The translations under genes and the position numbers were made by a program. Shown one piece after another: positions 15,145 to 24,806 of a stretch of 64,000 bases of DNA. The notes under the pieces are model-generated. The model was not told the DNA's origin, made no database searches, and saw only the letters and a list, made by a program, of their open reading frames with translations. Source of the DNA: Knoellia flava TL1 (GTDB lineage: Bacteria; Actinomycetota; Actinomycetes; Actinomycetales; Dermatophilaceae). The DNA lies in NCBI RefSeq assembly GCF_000768675.1, contig NZ_AVPI01000012.1, positions 62,001-126,000 of the forward strand. Reading direction: 5' to 3'. How positions within the stretch are numbered: position 1 is the stretch's first letter; each line of letters begins with the position of its first letter.

Positions 15145-16140
15145 ATGGGTGTCGCCATCGACGTCCAAGGGCTGACGAAGTCCTTCGGTTCCCAGCTGAT
15201 CTGGAACGACGTCACGCTCACCCTTCCCCCCGGCGAGATCTCGGTGATGCTCGGCCCCTCGGGCACCGGCAAGTCCGTCTTCCTCAAGACGCTCGTCGGC
15301 CTCCTCAAGCCCGACAAGGGCTCGATCGTCATCAACGGCGACGACCTCGTCACGCTGCGCGAGAACGACCTCTACGAGATCCGCAAGCTCTTCGGCGTCC
15401 TCTTCCAGGACGGCGCACTCTTCGGGTCGATGAGCCTCTATGACAACGTCGCCTTCCCGCTGCGCGAGCACACGAAGAAGTCCGAGAGCGACATCCGCAG
15501 GATCGTCCTCGAGAAGATGGATCTCGTCGGCCTCTCCGGCGCCGAGGACAAGCTGCCCGGTGAGATCTCCGGTGGCATGCGCAAGCGCGCCGGACTCGCC
15601 CGCGCCCTCGTGCTCGACCCCGAGATCCTCCTCATCGACGAGCCCGACTCGGGTCTGGACCCGGTGCGCACGTCCTACATCAACCAGCTCTTCATCGACC
15701 TCAACGCGCAGATCGACGCGACCTTCCTCATCGTCACCCACGACATCAACACCGCGCGGACCGTCCCCGACAACATCGGGCTGCTCTACCACCGCCACCT
15801 CGCGATGTTCGGGCCGCGCGAGATGCTGCTCAGTTCCGAGGAGCCGGTCGTGCGCCAGTTCCTCAACGCCCAGACGGTCGGCCCCATCGGCATGTCCGAG
15901 GAGAAGGACGCCGACGAGCTCGCCGCCGAGTCCGGCCAGGAGCTGCCGCCGCTGCCGCCCATCCCGCTCCAGCTCGGCACGAGCGACGGCTCGCCCCGCC
16001 GCGCCGAGAAGCCGGCGGGCCAGTGGTGCCGCGACAACGGGGTCACCCCGCCGCCCGGCTCGTTCCGCTCGGGCAACGCCGGCGTGCCCGGCGTCTCGCA
16101 GGTGCCCGAGCAGGTGCCCGAGGGTGAGGTGGTCTCGTGA
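15145..16140 (+). CDS. mkl: Mce ABC transporter ATPase (Mkl/MceG)
   Basis: A 331-residue ABC ATPase that powers Mce lipid import. It has Walker A GPSGTGKS, a Q-loop in LFQDGALFGS, an ISGGMRKRAGLAR signature (the variant ABC signature typical of Mkl), Walker B ILLIDEPDSGLDP, and the H-loop His in VTHDI. After residue ~250 comes a long C-terminal extension rich in Pro/Glu/Gly, as in actinobacterial MceG. ATG 15145 was chosen over an upstream ATG because ABC homology starts at once. Its TGA overlaps the yrbE GTG. Confidence 0.94.
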   Translation: MGVAIDVQGLTKSFGSQLIWNDVTLTLPPGEISVMLGPSGTGKSVFLKTLVGLLKPDKGSIVINGDDLVTLRENDLYEIRKLFGVLFQDGALFGSMSLYDNVAFPLREHTKKSESDIRRIVLEKMDLVGLSGAEDKLPGEISGGMRKRAGLARALVLDPEILLIDEPDSGLDPVRTSYINQLFIDLNAQIDATFLIVTHDINTARTVPDNIGLLYHRHLAMFGPREMLLSSEEPVVRQFLNAQTVGPIGMSEEKDADELAAESGQELPPLPPIPLQLGTSDGSPRRAEKPAGQWCRDNGVTPPPGSFRSGNAGVPGVSQVPEQVPEGEVVS

Positions 16141-16904
16141 ACCTGCTCGTCTCTCCGCTCAAGCAAGCGGGCGCGTTCTTCGCGATGGCCCTCGACGTGC
16201 TGCGGGCGCTGCCCAAGCGGCCGTTCCAGACCAAGGAGTTCATCCAGCAGTGCTGGTTCATCGCGTCGGTGACGATCATCCCCACGGCGCTGGTGTCGAT
16301 CCCCTTCGGCGCCGTCATCGCCCTCCAGCTCGGCACGCTCACCCGCCAGCTCGGCGCCCAGTCGTTCACCGGAGCGGCGAGCGTCCTCGCGGTCGTGCGT
16401 GAGGCGTCACCCATCGTCACGGCCCTGCTCATCGCCGGCGCAGGCGGCTCCGCGATCTGCGCCGACCTCGGGTCACGCAAGATCCGCGAGGAGATCGACG
16501 CGATGGAGGTCCTCGGCATCAACCCCATCCACCGTCTCGTCGTGCCCCGCGTCCTCGCGGCGATGCTCGTCGCGGTGCTGCTCAACGGGCTCGTCTCCGT
16601 CGTCGGCGTGGGCGGCGGCTACTTCTTCAACGTTGTCATCCAGGGCGGGACGCCGGGCGCCTACCTCTCCTCGTTCACGGCGCTGGCGCAGCTCGCCGAC
16701 CTGTGGACCTCGGAGATCAAGGCGCTGCTCTTCGGCGCGGTCGCCGCGATCGTCGCGTCCTACAAGGGACTGACGGCCGGGGGAGGGCCCAAGGGGGTCG
16801 GCGACGCCGTGAACCAGAGCGTCGTCATCACCTTCATGCTCCTCTTCGTCATCAACTTCGTCGTCTCGGCCATCTACTTCCAAGTCGTCCCCCAGAAGGT
16901 CTGA
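16137..16904 (+). CDS. yrbEA: MlaE/YrbE family ABC permease, first subunit
   Basis: A 255-residue integral membrane permease of the MlaE family with about five to six hydrophobic helices. Characteristic segments are GAQSFTGAASVLAVVREASPIVTALLIAGAGGSAICADLGSRKIREEIDAMEVLGINPI, which holds the EID coupling motif that docks MceG. It pairs with the next gene to form the membrane channel of the Mce system. The GTG start overlaps the mkl stop by four bases. Confidence 0.93.
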   Translation: MNLLVSPLKQAGAFFAMALDVLRALPKRPFQTKEFIQQCWFIASVTIIPTALVSIPFGAVIALQLGTLTRQLGAQSFTGAASVLAVVREASPIVTALLIAGAGGSAICADLGSRKIREEIDAMEVLGINPIHRLVVPRVLAAMLVAVLLNGLVSVVGVGGGYFFNVVIQGGTPGAYLSSFTALAQLADLWTSEIKALLFGAVAAIVASYKGLTAGGGPKGVGDAVNQSVVITFMLLFVINFVVSAIYFQVVPQKV

Positions 16905-16916
16905 GGTGAGCACACG

Positions 16917-17744
16917 ATGAGCCGGACCAAGGAGCTCGCCGCCCGCCCCGGGCGGATGCTCGACAGCCTGAGCGACCAGATGCACTTCTACGTGCGCTCG
17001 ATCGCCTGGAGCGGCCGCACGATCCGCCGCTACAAGAAGGAGGTGCTGCGCCTCCTCGCCGAGGTCTCCCTCGGCAGCGGTGCGCTCAGCGTCATCGGCG
17101 GCACCGTCGGAGTCCTCACCTTCATGGCGTTCTTCACCGGCAGCCAGGTCGGACTGCAGGGCTACTCCTCGCTCAACCAGCTCGGCACCGGCGCCTTCGC
17201 CGGCTTCCTCGCGGCCTACCTCAACACCCGCGAGATCGCCCCGCTCGTCGCCGGGCTCGCGCTCGCGGCGACCGTCGGCTGCGGCTTCACCGCCCAGCTC
17301 GGCGCCATGCGGATCTCGGAGGAGGTCGACGCCCTCGAGGTCATGGGCATCCCCTCACTGCCCTTCCTCGTCACCACCCGCATGATCGCCGGCTTCATCG
17401 CGGTCATCCCGCTCTACGTCCTCGGCCTGCTGTCGTCGTATGCCGCGACCCGCTTCATCGTCACCGACTACTTCGGGCAGTCCAAGGGCACCTACGACCA
17501 CTACTTCCATCTCTTCCTACCGCCGATAGACATCCTCTACTCGTTCCTCAAGGTGCTCGTCTTCGCGGTCATCATCATCCTCATCCACTGCTACTACGGC
17601 TACAACGCCAGCGGCGGACCCGCGGGCGTCGGTGTCGCCGTTGGCAAGGCCGTCCGCACCTCGATCGTCGCCATCAACCTCGTCGACTTCTTCTTCTCGC
17701 TCGCCGTGTGGGGCGCGACGACGACCGTGAGGATCGCGGGATAG
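16917..17744 (+). CDS. yrbEB: MlaE/YrbE family ABC permease, second subunit
   Basis: A 275-residue partner permease. It has an extended basic N-terminus (TIRRYKKEVLRLLAEVSLGSG), then the MlaE core with NTREIAPLVAGLALAATVGCGFTAQLGAMRISEEVDALEVMGI, the EEVDALEVMGI loop matching the EID motif of subunit one. Membrane segments are visible throughout. It lies 12 nt after yrbEA and ends 2 nt before mceA. Confidence 0.93.
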   Translation: MSRTKELAARPGRMLDSLSDQMHFYVRSIAWSGRTIRRYKKEVLRLLAEVSLGSGALSVIGGTVGVLTFMAFFTGSQVGLQGYSSLNQLGTGAFAGFLAAYLNTREIAPLVAGLALAATVGCGFTAQLGAMRISEEVDALEVMGIPSLPFLVTTRMIAGFIAVIPLYVLGLLSSYAATRFIVTDYFGQSKGTYDHYFHLFLPPIDILYSFLKVLVFAVIIILIHCYYGYNASGGPAGVGVAVGKAVRTSIVAINLVDFFFSLAVWGATTTVRIAG

Positions 17745-17746
17745 CC

Positions 17747-19057
17747 ATGGCCACGAGCTCAGCCCTCGGACGACTCGGGCACCGCACCTACGGTGTGGCG
17801 TTCCTCGTCGTCGTCGCCCTGCTCCTCTCGCTGTCGATCGCCTCGTTCAACAAGGCGTTCGCCGACGTCGTCGAGGTCACGCTCGAGACCAACCGCATCG
17901 GCAGCCAGCTCCAGGAGGCCTCCGACGTCAAGATCCGCGGGCTCATCGTCGGCGAGGTCCGCACGATCGAGTCGCACGGCGACGGCGTCACCCTCGGCCT
18001 CGCGCTCAAGCCCGAGATGGTCGACCTCATCCCGGCCAAGGTCAGCGCGCGGCTCCTGCCCAAGACCCTCTTCGGGGAGCGGTTCGTCGACCTCGTCCCG
18101 CCCCAAGGAGAGCAGGGCCGGGCCATTCGCGCCGGCGACGTCATCCCGCAGGACCGCACGACGCTCGCGATCGAGCTCGAGGAGGTCTTCGAGGATCTCC
18201 TGCCGCTCCTTCGGGCGGTCGAGCCGGCGAAGCTCTCGGCCACCCTCAACGCGCTCGCCACCGCCCTCGACGGTCGCGGCACCAAGCTTGGCAAGAACCT
18301 CGTCCTCGTCGACCAGTACTTCACCCAGCTCAACCCGCACATGCCGACCATCCAGGCCGACATCTCGGGTCTCGCCGACTTCGCGAGCACGTATGCCGTC
18401 GCCGCACCCGAGCTGCTCCGCGCGGCCAAGGCGCTGCTCACGACGAACACGACGATCGTCGAGAAGCAGAAGGAGCTCTCCGGCTTCCTCGCGGGCACCG
18501 CCGGGTTCGCCAACACGACCGCCGGCTTCCTCGAGACGAACCAGAACCGGATCATCCAGGTCGGCCGGGTGCAGCGCCCGACGCTCGAGGTGCTCGCCAA
18601 GCACTCGCCGATCTACCCCTGCTTCAGCCAGGGCCTCGTCGGCTGGCTGCCGCGCGCCCGCGAGATCTTCCGCGACGGGATGTTCCACATCACCATGGAG
18701 CTGCCCCGCCAGCGCGAGGGCTACCGACCGGGGGAGGAGCCCGCCTGGCGCGACAAGCGCGCCCCGGACTGCAAGGGCCTGCCGACCAAGGTGGGCAACC
18801 AGAACGACCCCCGTGAGGGCTCGAAGTTCGACGACGGCACCGACGGTGCACCGACCTACGTCAGCCACTCGGCGCTGCCCCAGGCCTTCCTCAGCGCCGA
18901 CGCGGCGAGCATCCCGAGCGTCGACGCCGGGCTCGCGGGCACGGTCGAGGAGCAGCAGCTCGTCGGCGCCCTCGTCGGGGTGCCCGCGGACGAGGACGCC
19001 TCGCTGGCCACCCTGCTCGCGGGGCCGATGATGCGCGGGACGGTGGTGAGCCAGTGA
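17747..19057 (+). CDS. mceA: Mce family protein, first in operon (MceA-type)
   Basis: A 436-residue protein with one N-terminal membrane helix (YGVAFLVVVALLLSLSIASF), then the MlaD/Mce beta-barrel (NRIGSQLQEASDVKIRGLIVGEVRTI, then LLPKTLFGERFVDLVPP), then a long helical SMC-like region. The C-terminal Cys-containing part (YPCFSQGLVGW) is typical of MceA. Mce proteins form the periplasmic lipid-conducting needle. ATG 17747 is used; the frame is open upstream into yrbEB. Confidence 0.92.
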   Translation: MATSSALGRLGHRTYGVAFLVVVALLLSLSIASFNKAFADVVEVTLETNRIGSQLQEASDVKIRGLIVGEVRTIESHGDGVTLGLALKPEMVDLIPAKVSARLLPKTLFGERFVDLVPPQGEQGRAIRAGDVIPQDRTTLAIELEEVFEDLLPLLRAVEPAKLSATLNALATALDGRGTKLGKNLVLVDQYFTQLNPHMPTIQADISGLADFASTYAVAAPELLRAAKALLTTNTTIVEKQKELSGFLAGTAGFANTTAGFLETNQNRIIQVGRVQRPTLEVLAKHSPIYPCFSQGLVGWLPRAREIFRDGMFHITMELPRQREGYRPGEEPAWRDKRAPDCKGLPTKVGNQNDPREGSKFDDGTDGAPTYVSHSALPQAFLSADAASIPSVDAGLAGTVEEQQLVGALVGVPADEDASLATLLAGPMMRGTVVSQ

Positions 19058-20082
19058 AGACCACGCCCAGCCTCGTGAAGTTCATCGTCTTCGCGATCGT
19101 CACGATCCTCGCCACCGGCACCCTCGCCGCGACGATCGCCAACATCCAGCCCGGTGACCGCAACACCTTCACCGCCCTCTTCTCCGATGTCACCGGGCTC
19201 GCCAAGGGCCATGAGGTCCGCATCGCCGGCGTCCGGGTCGGCACCGTCAAGAGCATCGACGTCGCACCCGACCGCACCAACGCCGCGGTGGAGTTCGACG
19301 TCCTCTCGTCGAGCGTCCTCACCCAGGGCACGGTCGCGACCATCAAGTACCGCAACCTCGTCGGCGAGCGCTACATCGCGCTCACCCAGGGGCCGGGCGG
19401 CGCGAGCCCGCTCAGGGACGGGGCGAAGATCCCGCTCGAGCGCACCCACCCCGCCCTCGACCTCACCGTGCTCTTCAACGGGTTCAAGCCGCTCTTCGCG
19501 GCACTCTCGCCCAAGCAGGTCAACGAGCTCTCGGGGCAGATCATCTCGGTGCTCCAGGGCGAGGGCGGCAACATCAACACCCTCCTCGGCCAGACCGCGT
19601 CGCTCACGAGCACCCTCGCCGACCGCGACGAGGTCATCGGCCGGGTCATCAGCAACCTCACGACGACGCTGACGACGGTCGAGCAGCACGACGACGCCCT
19701 CGGCGAGCTGCTCATCCAGCTCCAGCGCTTCGTCTCCGGGCTCGCGGCCGACCGCAAGGCGATCGGCGAGTCGCTCACCAACATCAACTCGGTGACCGAC
19801 GAGACCGCGCGGCTCCTCGCCGCCGGCCGTCCGGACATCAAGAACGACATCGCGCAGCTCCGCACGCTGGGAGCGACGCTCAACAAGCCGGCCAACACCG
19901 CGGCATACGAGAAGTTCATCACCGGCTCGCCCGAGAAGATCGCGGCCATCACGCGGACGGCGACCTACGGGTCCTGGTTCAACTTCTACCTCTGCCGCTT
20001 CGACGCCAAGAACATCGTCCTGCCGACCGGCCCGACGCCGGGGAACCTCGGCTACAACGTCTCGTCAGCGAGGTGCCGATGA
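19054..20082 (+). CDS. mceB: Mce family protein (MceB-type)
   Basis: A 342-residue Mce subunit: N-terminal helix (VKFIVFAIVTILATGTLAATI), Mce domain with GLAKGHEVRIAGVRVGTVKSID and YRNLVGERYIALTQG, then a coiled helical domain, ending in the conserved YGSWFNFYLCRFD element. It overlaps mceA and mceC by four bases on each side, so translation is coupled. Confidence 0.92.
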   Translation: MKTTPSLVKFIVFAIVTILATGTLAATIANIQPGDRNTFTALFSDVTGLAKGHEVRIAGVRVGTVKSIDVAPDRTNAAVEFDVLSSSVLTQGTVATIKYRNLVGERYIALTQGPGGASPLRDGAKIPLERTHPALDLTVLFNGFKPLFAALSPKQVNELSGQIISVLQGEGGNINTLLGQTASLTSTLADRDEVIGRVISNLTTTLTTVEQHDDALGELLIQLQRFVSGLAADRKAIGESLTNINSVTDETARLLAAGRPDIKNDIAQLRTLGATLNKPANTAAYEKFITGSPEKIAAITRTATYGSWFNFYLCRFDAKNIVLPTGPTPGNLGYNVSSARCR

Positions 20083-21050
20083 GCCGCCCGTTCAGCAGCC
20101 GTGACCCGCTCCGCATCGGCATCGCCGGTCTGGGTGCGATCGCGATCGTCCTGCTCGCCGCCTTCAACGCCGCGTCGCTGCCGCTCATCGGTGGTGGCGA
20201 GAAGTACGCCGCGTCGTTCACCGAGGCCGGTGGCCTGCGCGACGGCGACGAGGTGAGGATCGCCGGCGTGCGCGTCGGCAAGGTCACCGACATCCGGCTC
20301 GCCGGCAACAAGGTCGACGTCGACTTCCGGATCACCGAGGACGTCGCCTTCGGCCCGGAAACCGGTGCCTCGGTCCGGATGAAGACCCTGCTCGGTCAGA
20401 AGTACGTCTCGCTCGAGCCCCGCGGCCGCGGCCAGATGAAGGAGGGGACGACGATCCCCACCTCCCGCACCGTGTCGAGCTACGACATCATCGACGCCTT
20501 CTCCGACCTCACCGAGACGACCGAGCGGATCGACACCGACCTCCTCGCCGACTCGCTCGACACGATGGCCCGCGAGTTCACCGACACCCCGGCCAACGTC
20601 ACGCTGGCCCTCGACGGCCTCAGCCGCCTGTCGCGCACGGTCGCCAGCCGCGACACCGAGCTCAAGGCGCTGCTCAAGGCCGCGAACTCGGTCTCGGGCA
20701 CGCTTGCCGACCAGAACAAGGTCATTGAGAAGATCATCGTCGACGCCGACCTGCTCCTCGCCGAGCTCTACGAGCGCCGCGACGCCATCCACACCCTCTT
20801 CACGAACACGAGCGCCATGGCCGTCCAGATCACCGGGCTCGTCCGTGACAACCGGGCGCAGCTCGGCCCGGCGCTCGAGCAGCTGCGCGGCGTCCTCGCC
20901 ACCCTGCGCAAGCACGAGGCCGACCTCACCCGCACGATCGACGCGATGCAGCCGTTCACCCGGGTCTTCGCGAGCACGCTGGGGACGGGCCAGTGGTTCG
21001 ACACTTACATCCAGAACCTCACGGTGCCGGTCGGGGCGGTGGGCCGATGA
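20079..21050 (+). CDS. mceC: Mce family protein (MceC-type)
   Basis: A 323-residue Mce subunit. It has an N-terminal helix (IGIAGLGAIAIVLLAAFNAA), the Mce domain with GLRDGDEVRIAGVRVGKVTDIRL and KTLLGQKYVSLEPRG, then a helical region, and a C-terminal TGQWFDTYIQNL element. ATG 20079 overlaps the mceB stop; an in-frame GTG 6 nt upstream is a less likely start. Confidence 0.92.
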   Translation: MSRPFSSRDPLRIGIAGLGAIAIVLLAAFNAASLPLIGGGEKYAASFTEAGGLRDGDEVRIAGVRVGKVTDIRLAGNKVDVDFRITEDVAFGPETGASVRMKTLLGQKYVSLEPRGRGQMKEGTTIPTSRTVSSYDIIDAFSDLTETTERIDTDLLADSLDTMAREFTDTPANVTLALDGLSRLSRTVASRDTELKALLKAANSVSGTLADQNKVIEKIIVDADLLLAELYERRDAIHTLFTNTSAMAVQITGLVRDNRAQLGPALEQLRGVLATLRKHEADLTRTIDAMQPFTRVFASTLGTGQWFDTYIQNLTVPVGAVGR

Positions 21051-22300
21051 AGCACGGGAGCAAGCCCGTCCTCGGCAAGATCGTCGCGGCGCTCGTCGTC
21101 GTCGGCCTCGTCGCCGCTGCCGTGGCGTTCTGGCCGAGCGGCGGCACCAAGACCGTGAGCGGCGACTTCGGCCGCGCCGTCGGTCTCTTCCCCGGCTCCG
21201 ACGTCCGGGTCCTCGGTGTCCGGGTCGGCGAGGTCAAGGCCGTCGAGCCGCGCGGCGAGAGCGTGCGCGTGACCTTCGAGGTCGACGACGACGTCAAGGT
21301 GCCCGCGGACGCCAAGGCCGCCGTCGTCGCCCCGTCGCTCGTGAGCGACCGCTACGTCCAACTGTTGCCGGCCTACACCACGGGCCCGGAGATGCGCGAC
21401 GGCGCCCGCATCCCCCAGGAGCGCACCGCCGTCCCGGTCGAGCTCGACCGCGTGTCGCAGAGCCTCGACGACCTCATGGTCGCGCTCGGCCCCGACGGCG
21501 CCAACAAGGAGGGTGCGCTCACCCGCGTCCTCGACACGGGCGCCCGCAACCTCGAGGGCAACGGCGAGAACCTCCACGAGATGAACCGCAACCTCTCGCA
21601 GGCGGTGCAGACCTTCGCGGAGGGCCGTGGCGACCTCTTCGCGACCGTGAAGAACCTCGAGACCTTCACCGGGATGCTCGCGACCAACGACGCCCAGGTC
21701 CGCCGGCTCAACGCCGACCTCTCCAAGGTCTCCGACCAGCTCGACGGCGAGCGCGACGACCTCGAGGCGGCGCTCAAGAACCTCGCCGTCGCGCTGGCCG
21801 AGATCTCGACCTTCGTCAAGGACAACCGCGCCGTGCTCACCGAGGACATCGACCAGCTCACGTCGCTGACGACGGCGGTGGCGGCCAAGCGCGACAGCCT
21901 CGCCGCGACGCTCGACAACGCGCCGGTCGCGCTCTCCAACCTCCAGCTCGCCTACAACCCGCCGTCGGGCACGCTCGACACCCGCGCCAACGTCGAGGGT
22001 CTCGACGACCCCGCCCTCATCCTCTGCTCGCTCCTCACCGGTGCGACGGGCACGGGCAACGCCAACCCCAACCTCTGCACGACCCTCCAGGGCCTCATAC
22101 CCAAGGGCGGGCTGCCCGGCGCCCTCAACCTGCCGGGCCTGTCGGCGATCCCCGCGGCGATGACCCTCGCCGAGGCCGGCGTCGTCGCGCCCCCGGCCGC
22201 TGCCGCCGAGGCCGCGGCGGCCAAGGCGTCGTCCACCGAGGTCCTCGTCCGTGGCGCGGACGCGACGCTCGGCGGACTCCTCCCGAAGGACACCCCATGA
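21047..22300 (+). CDS. mceD: Mce family protein (MceD-type)
   Basis: A 417-residue Mce subunit: N-terminal helix (KIVAALVVVGLVAAAVAFW), Mce domain with VGLFPGSDVRVLGVRVGEVKAVEP and APSLVSDRYVQLLP, a long helical region, then an Ala/Pro-rich tail (PAAAAEAAAAKASS). The C-terminal segment contains a pair of Cys (ILCSLLTG, NLCTTLQG). ATG 21047 overlaps the mceC stop. Confidence 0.92.
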   Translation: MKHGSKPVLGKIVAALVVVGLVAAAVAFWPSGGTKTVSGDFGRAVGLFPGSDVRVLGVRVGEVKAVEPRGESVRVTFEVDDDVKVPADAKAAVVAPSLVSDRYVQLLPAYTTGPEMRDGARIPQERTAVPVELDRVSQSLDDLMVALGPDGANKEGALTRVLDTGARNLEGNGENLHEMNRNLSQAVQTFAEGRGDLFATVKNLETFTGMLATNDAQVRRLNADLSKVSDQLDGERDDLEAALKNLAVALAEISTFVKDNRAVLTEDIDQLTSLTTAVAAKRDSLAATLDNAPVALSNLQLAYNPPSGTLDTRANVEGLDDPALILCSLLTGATGTGNANPNLCTTLQGLIPKGGLPGALNLPGLSAIPAAMTLAEAGVVAPPAAAAEAAAAKASSTEVLVRGADATLGGLLPKDTP

Positions 22301-23538
22301 CGTATGCCGCCCGCTCACCCAGGACGTCGGACCCGCGCCGACGCCGCACCGGTGCCCGCCTGCGAGCCGTGGCCGTGGCCGTCTCCGCCGCGGTCGTCCT
22401 GTCCGCCTGCCAGGGCGCCTTCGACCTGCCGCTGCCCGGTGGGGCGAAGGGCGACGGGCCGTCGATGAGGGTCCGGGTCGACTTCGCCGACGTCCTCGAT
22501 CTCGTGCCCAAGTCCGCTGTGAAGATCGACGAGGTCGCCGTCGGTCAGGTCGAGGAGATCGAGCTCAACGGCTGGACCGCTCGCGTGACGCTCACGGTGC
22601 CGAAGTCGAGCAAGCTGCCCGACAACGCGATCGCCGAGCTCAAGCAGTCCTCGCTGCTCGGCGAGAAGTACATCGCCCTCTCACCGCCCGCGGGTGGTCG
22701 CGCCACCGGCACCCTCTCCGACGGCGACCTCATCCCGATCGAGCGCACCAACCGCAACCCCGAGGTCGAGGAGGTGCTCTCGGCGATGTCGCTGCTGCTC
22801 AACGGTGGTGGCGTCGGGCAGCTCGCGGTCATCGAGCGCGAGCTCAACAACGCGCTGCGGGGCAACACCGACGAGATCAAGCACCTCATCGGCGAGCTCA
22901 ACACCTTCGTCGGCGGGCTCGAGGACCAGAAGGCCGAGATCGTGCGCGCCATCGACATGGTCGACCGGCTCGCCGCGCGCCTCGCCGCTCAGAAGGACCT
23001 CATCGCCCAGACGCTCGAGGAGATCCCCAAGGGGCTCAAGATCCTCGCCGACCAGCGCGTCCAGCTCACCCAGATGCTCCAGGCGCTGAGCCGGCTCGGC
23101 GCGGTCGGCACCAAGGTCATCCAGGGGTCCAAGGCCGACCTGCTCGCCAACCTCAAGGCCTTGGGCCCGGTGCTCTCGCAGCTCAACAAGGCCGGGGACG
23201 CGCTGCCGAAGTCGCTCGAGCTGCTCCTCACCTACCCGTTTCCCGACGCCGCCCTCGGCGCGATCAAGGGCGACTACACCAACCTGTCGGTCACGGCCGA
23301 TCTCGACCTCAGCGAGCTGAAGATCCTCGACGGCGGCAGCGGGCCGACGATCCCCGGAGTGCCGCTTCCGTCGATCCCGAAGCCGACGATCCCGGTCCCG
23401 GTCCCGACCGTGCCGATCCCCGTGCCGACGCCGACGGCTCCGAAGCCTCCGGCGAACCCCCTCTGCCCGCCCCTGTGCGGCAGCGACGCCCCGGGCGACC
23501 GGTCGTGGACCTCGCTCTACGGAGGTGACGCGGCATGA
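22297..23538 (+). CDS. mceE: Mce family lipoprotein (MceE-type)
   Basis: A 413-residue lipoprotein. The N-terminus has an Arg-rich start, a hydrophobic stretch (AVAVAVSAAVVLSAC) and a lipobox LSAC, with the lipidated Cys at about residue 39. The Mce domain follows (VDFADVLDLVPKSAVKIDEVAVGQVEEIEL, KQSSLLGEKYIALSPP). The C-terminus is an unusual Pro-rich, PIP/PVP-repeated stalk from about residue 350. The lipidated fifth Mce protein is the conserved pattern in actinobacterial mce operons. Confidence 0.93.
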   Translation: MTYAARSPRTSDPRRRRTGARLRAVAVAVSAAVVLSACQGAFDLPLPGGAKGDGPSMRVRVDFADVLDLVPKSAVKIDEVAVGQVEEIELNGWTARVTLTVPKSSKLPDNAIAELKQSSLLGEKYIALSPPAGGRATGTLSDGDLIPIERTNRNPEVEEVLSAMSLLLNGGGVGQLAVIERELNNALRGNTDEIKHLIGELNTFVGGLEDQKAEIVRAIDMVDRLAARLAAQKDLIAQTLEEIPKGLKILADQRVQLTQMLQALSRLGAVGTKVIQGSKADLLANLKALGPVLSQLNKAGDALPKSLELLLTYPFPDAALGAIKGDYTNLSVTADLDLSELKILDGGSGPTIPGVPLPSIPKPTIPVPVPTVPIPVPTPTAPKPPANPLCPPLCGSDAPGDRSWTSLYGGDAA

Positions 23539-24806
23539 TCCGCACGTTCACCAAGGTCCAGCTCGCGGCCTTCACCCTCATCACAATCGTCGCGGTGTCG
23601 ATCCTGTCGGCCAACTACATCGGGCTCACCGAGCGGCTGCTCGGCGGCGGCCCGGTCTTCAAGGCGTCGTTCGCGCAGTCCGGCGGCATCTTCGTCGGGT
23701 CCGAGGTGACCTACCGCGGCGTCAAGGTGGGCCGCGTCACCGGGCTGGAGCTCGAGAAGGACGGTGTCCTCGTCGAGGCACGACTCGACCGTGGGACCAA
23801 GGTGCCCAAGGACACCAGGGCGGTCGTCGAGAACCGCTCGGCGGTGGGGGAGCAGTACCTCGACCTCCAGCCGCGCTCCTCGGGCGGACCCGTCCTCGCG
23901 AAGGGAGACGTCATCCCACGCAAGGACACGGCATACCCGATCCGCGTCGACGAGCTGCTGCTGCACGTCGACAAGACGGTCCGCTCGGTCGACCAGGACG
24001 ACCTGCGCACTGTCGTCGACGAGCTCGGCACCGGCTTCGAGGGCGCCGGACCCGACCTGTCGCGCCTCATCGACAACGGCGACCTGCTCACCCAGGCCGC
24101 GATCGACGCGCTCCCGTCGACCGTTCGGCTGCTCCAGCAGAGCAAGACGGTCCTCGACACCCAACGCGACACGGCGCCGCAGATCAAGAACTTCGCGACC
24201 GACTTCGCCAACCTCTCCGAGACGCTGCAGAAGTCCGACTCCGACCTGCGCCTCATCCTCGACCGCGGCGTCGTCGCCTCCAAGGAGCTCGAGTCGCTCA
24301 TCAAGGCCAACGAGGCGGACCTCGCCGTGCTCATCGCCAACTTCATCACCATCGGGCAGGTGACGACCTCGCGCATCGACGGCATCGAGCAGATGTTCGT
24401 CACCTACCCCGAGGTCGTCGTCGGCGGCTACACCGTCGTGCCCGGCGACGGCACGGCGCACTTCGGCGTCCAGACCGCGCACGACCCGGTCGTGTGCACC
24501 AAGGGCTACGAGGGCACGCGCAAGACCGACCCCAACCAGACCGAGAACCTGCCGCCGCTCAACCGGGCCGCCGGCTGCACCCTGCCTCGCGGGTCCGCCT
24601 CCAACGTCCGCGGTGCCCAGAACGCTCCCCGTCCGCGCAGCGGCGTCGCGTCCTCGCACCCGCTCTCGCTCGCCGACCGCATGCTCCCGCTGGGCAACGA
24701 CGCCGTGGCCGACGGTGTGCCGCAGCTCTCGGCCCCCCTCGCGCCGAGCGGAGGAGCAGCCGGGGCAGACTCCTGGTCGTGGATCATGCAGGAGGCCGCC
24801 CGATGA
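23535..24806 (+). CDS. mceF: Mce family protein (MceF-type)
   Basis: A 423-residue final Mce subunit: N-terminal helix (LAAFTLITIVAVSILSANYIGL), Mce domain with GGIFVGSEVTYRGVKVGRVTGLEL and NRSAVGEQYLDLQPRS, a helical region, then a C-terminal part with Cys (DPVVCTKGYEG, AAGCTLPRG). The ATG overlaps the mceE stop; its own stop overlaps the next gene. Confidence 0.92.
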   Translation: MIRTFTKVQLAAFTLITIVAVSILSANYIGLTERLLGGGPVFKASFAQSGGIFVGSEVTYRGVKVGRVTGLELEKDGVLVEARLDRGTKVPKDTRAVVENRSAVGEQYLDLQPRSSGGPVLAKGDVIPRKDTAYPIRVDELLLHVDKTVRSVDQDDLRTVVDELGTGFEGAGPDLSRLIDNGDLLTQAAIDALPSTVRLLQQSKTVLDTQRDTAPQIKNFATDFANLSETLQKSDSDLRLILDRGVVASKELESLIKANEADLAVLIANFITIGQVTTSRIDGIEQMFVTYPEVVVGGYTVVPGDGTAHFGVQTAHDPVVCTKGYEGTRKTDPNQTENLPPLNRAAGCTLPRGSASNVRGAQNAPRPRSGVASSHPLSLADRMLPLGNDAVADGVPQLSAPLAPSGGAAGADSWSWIMQEAAR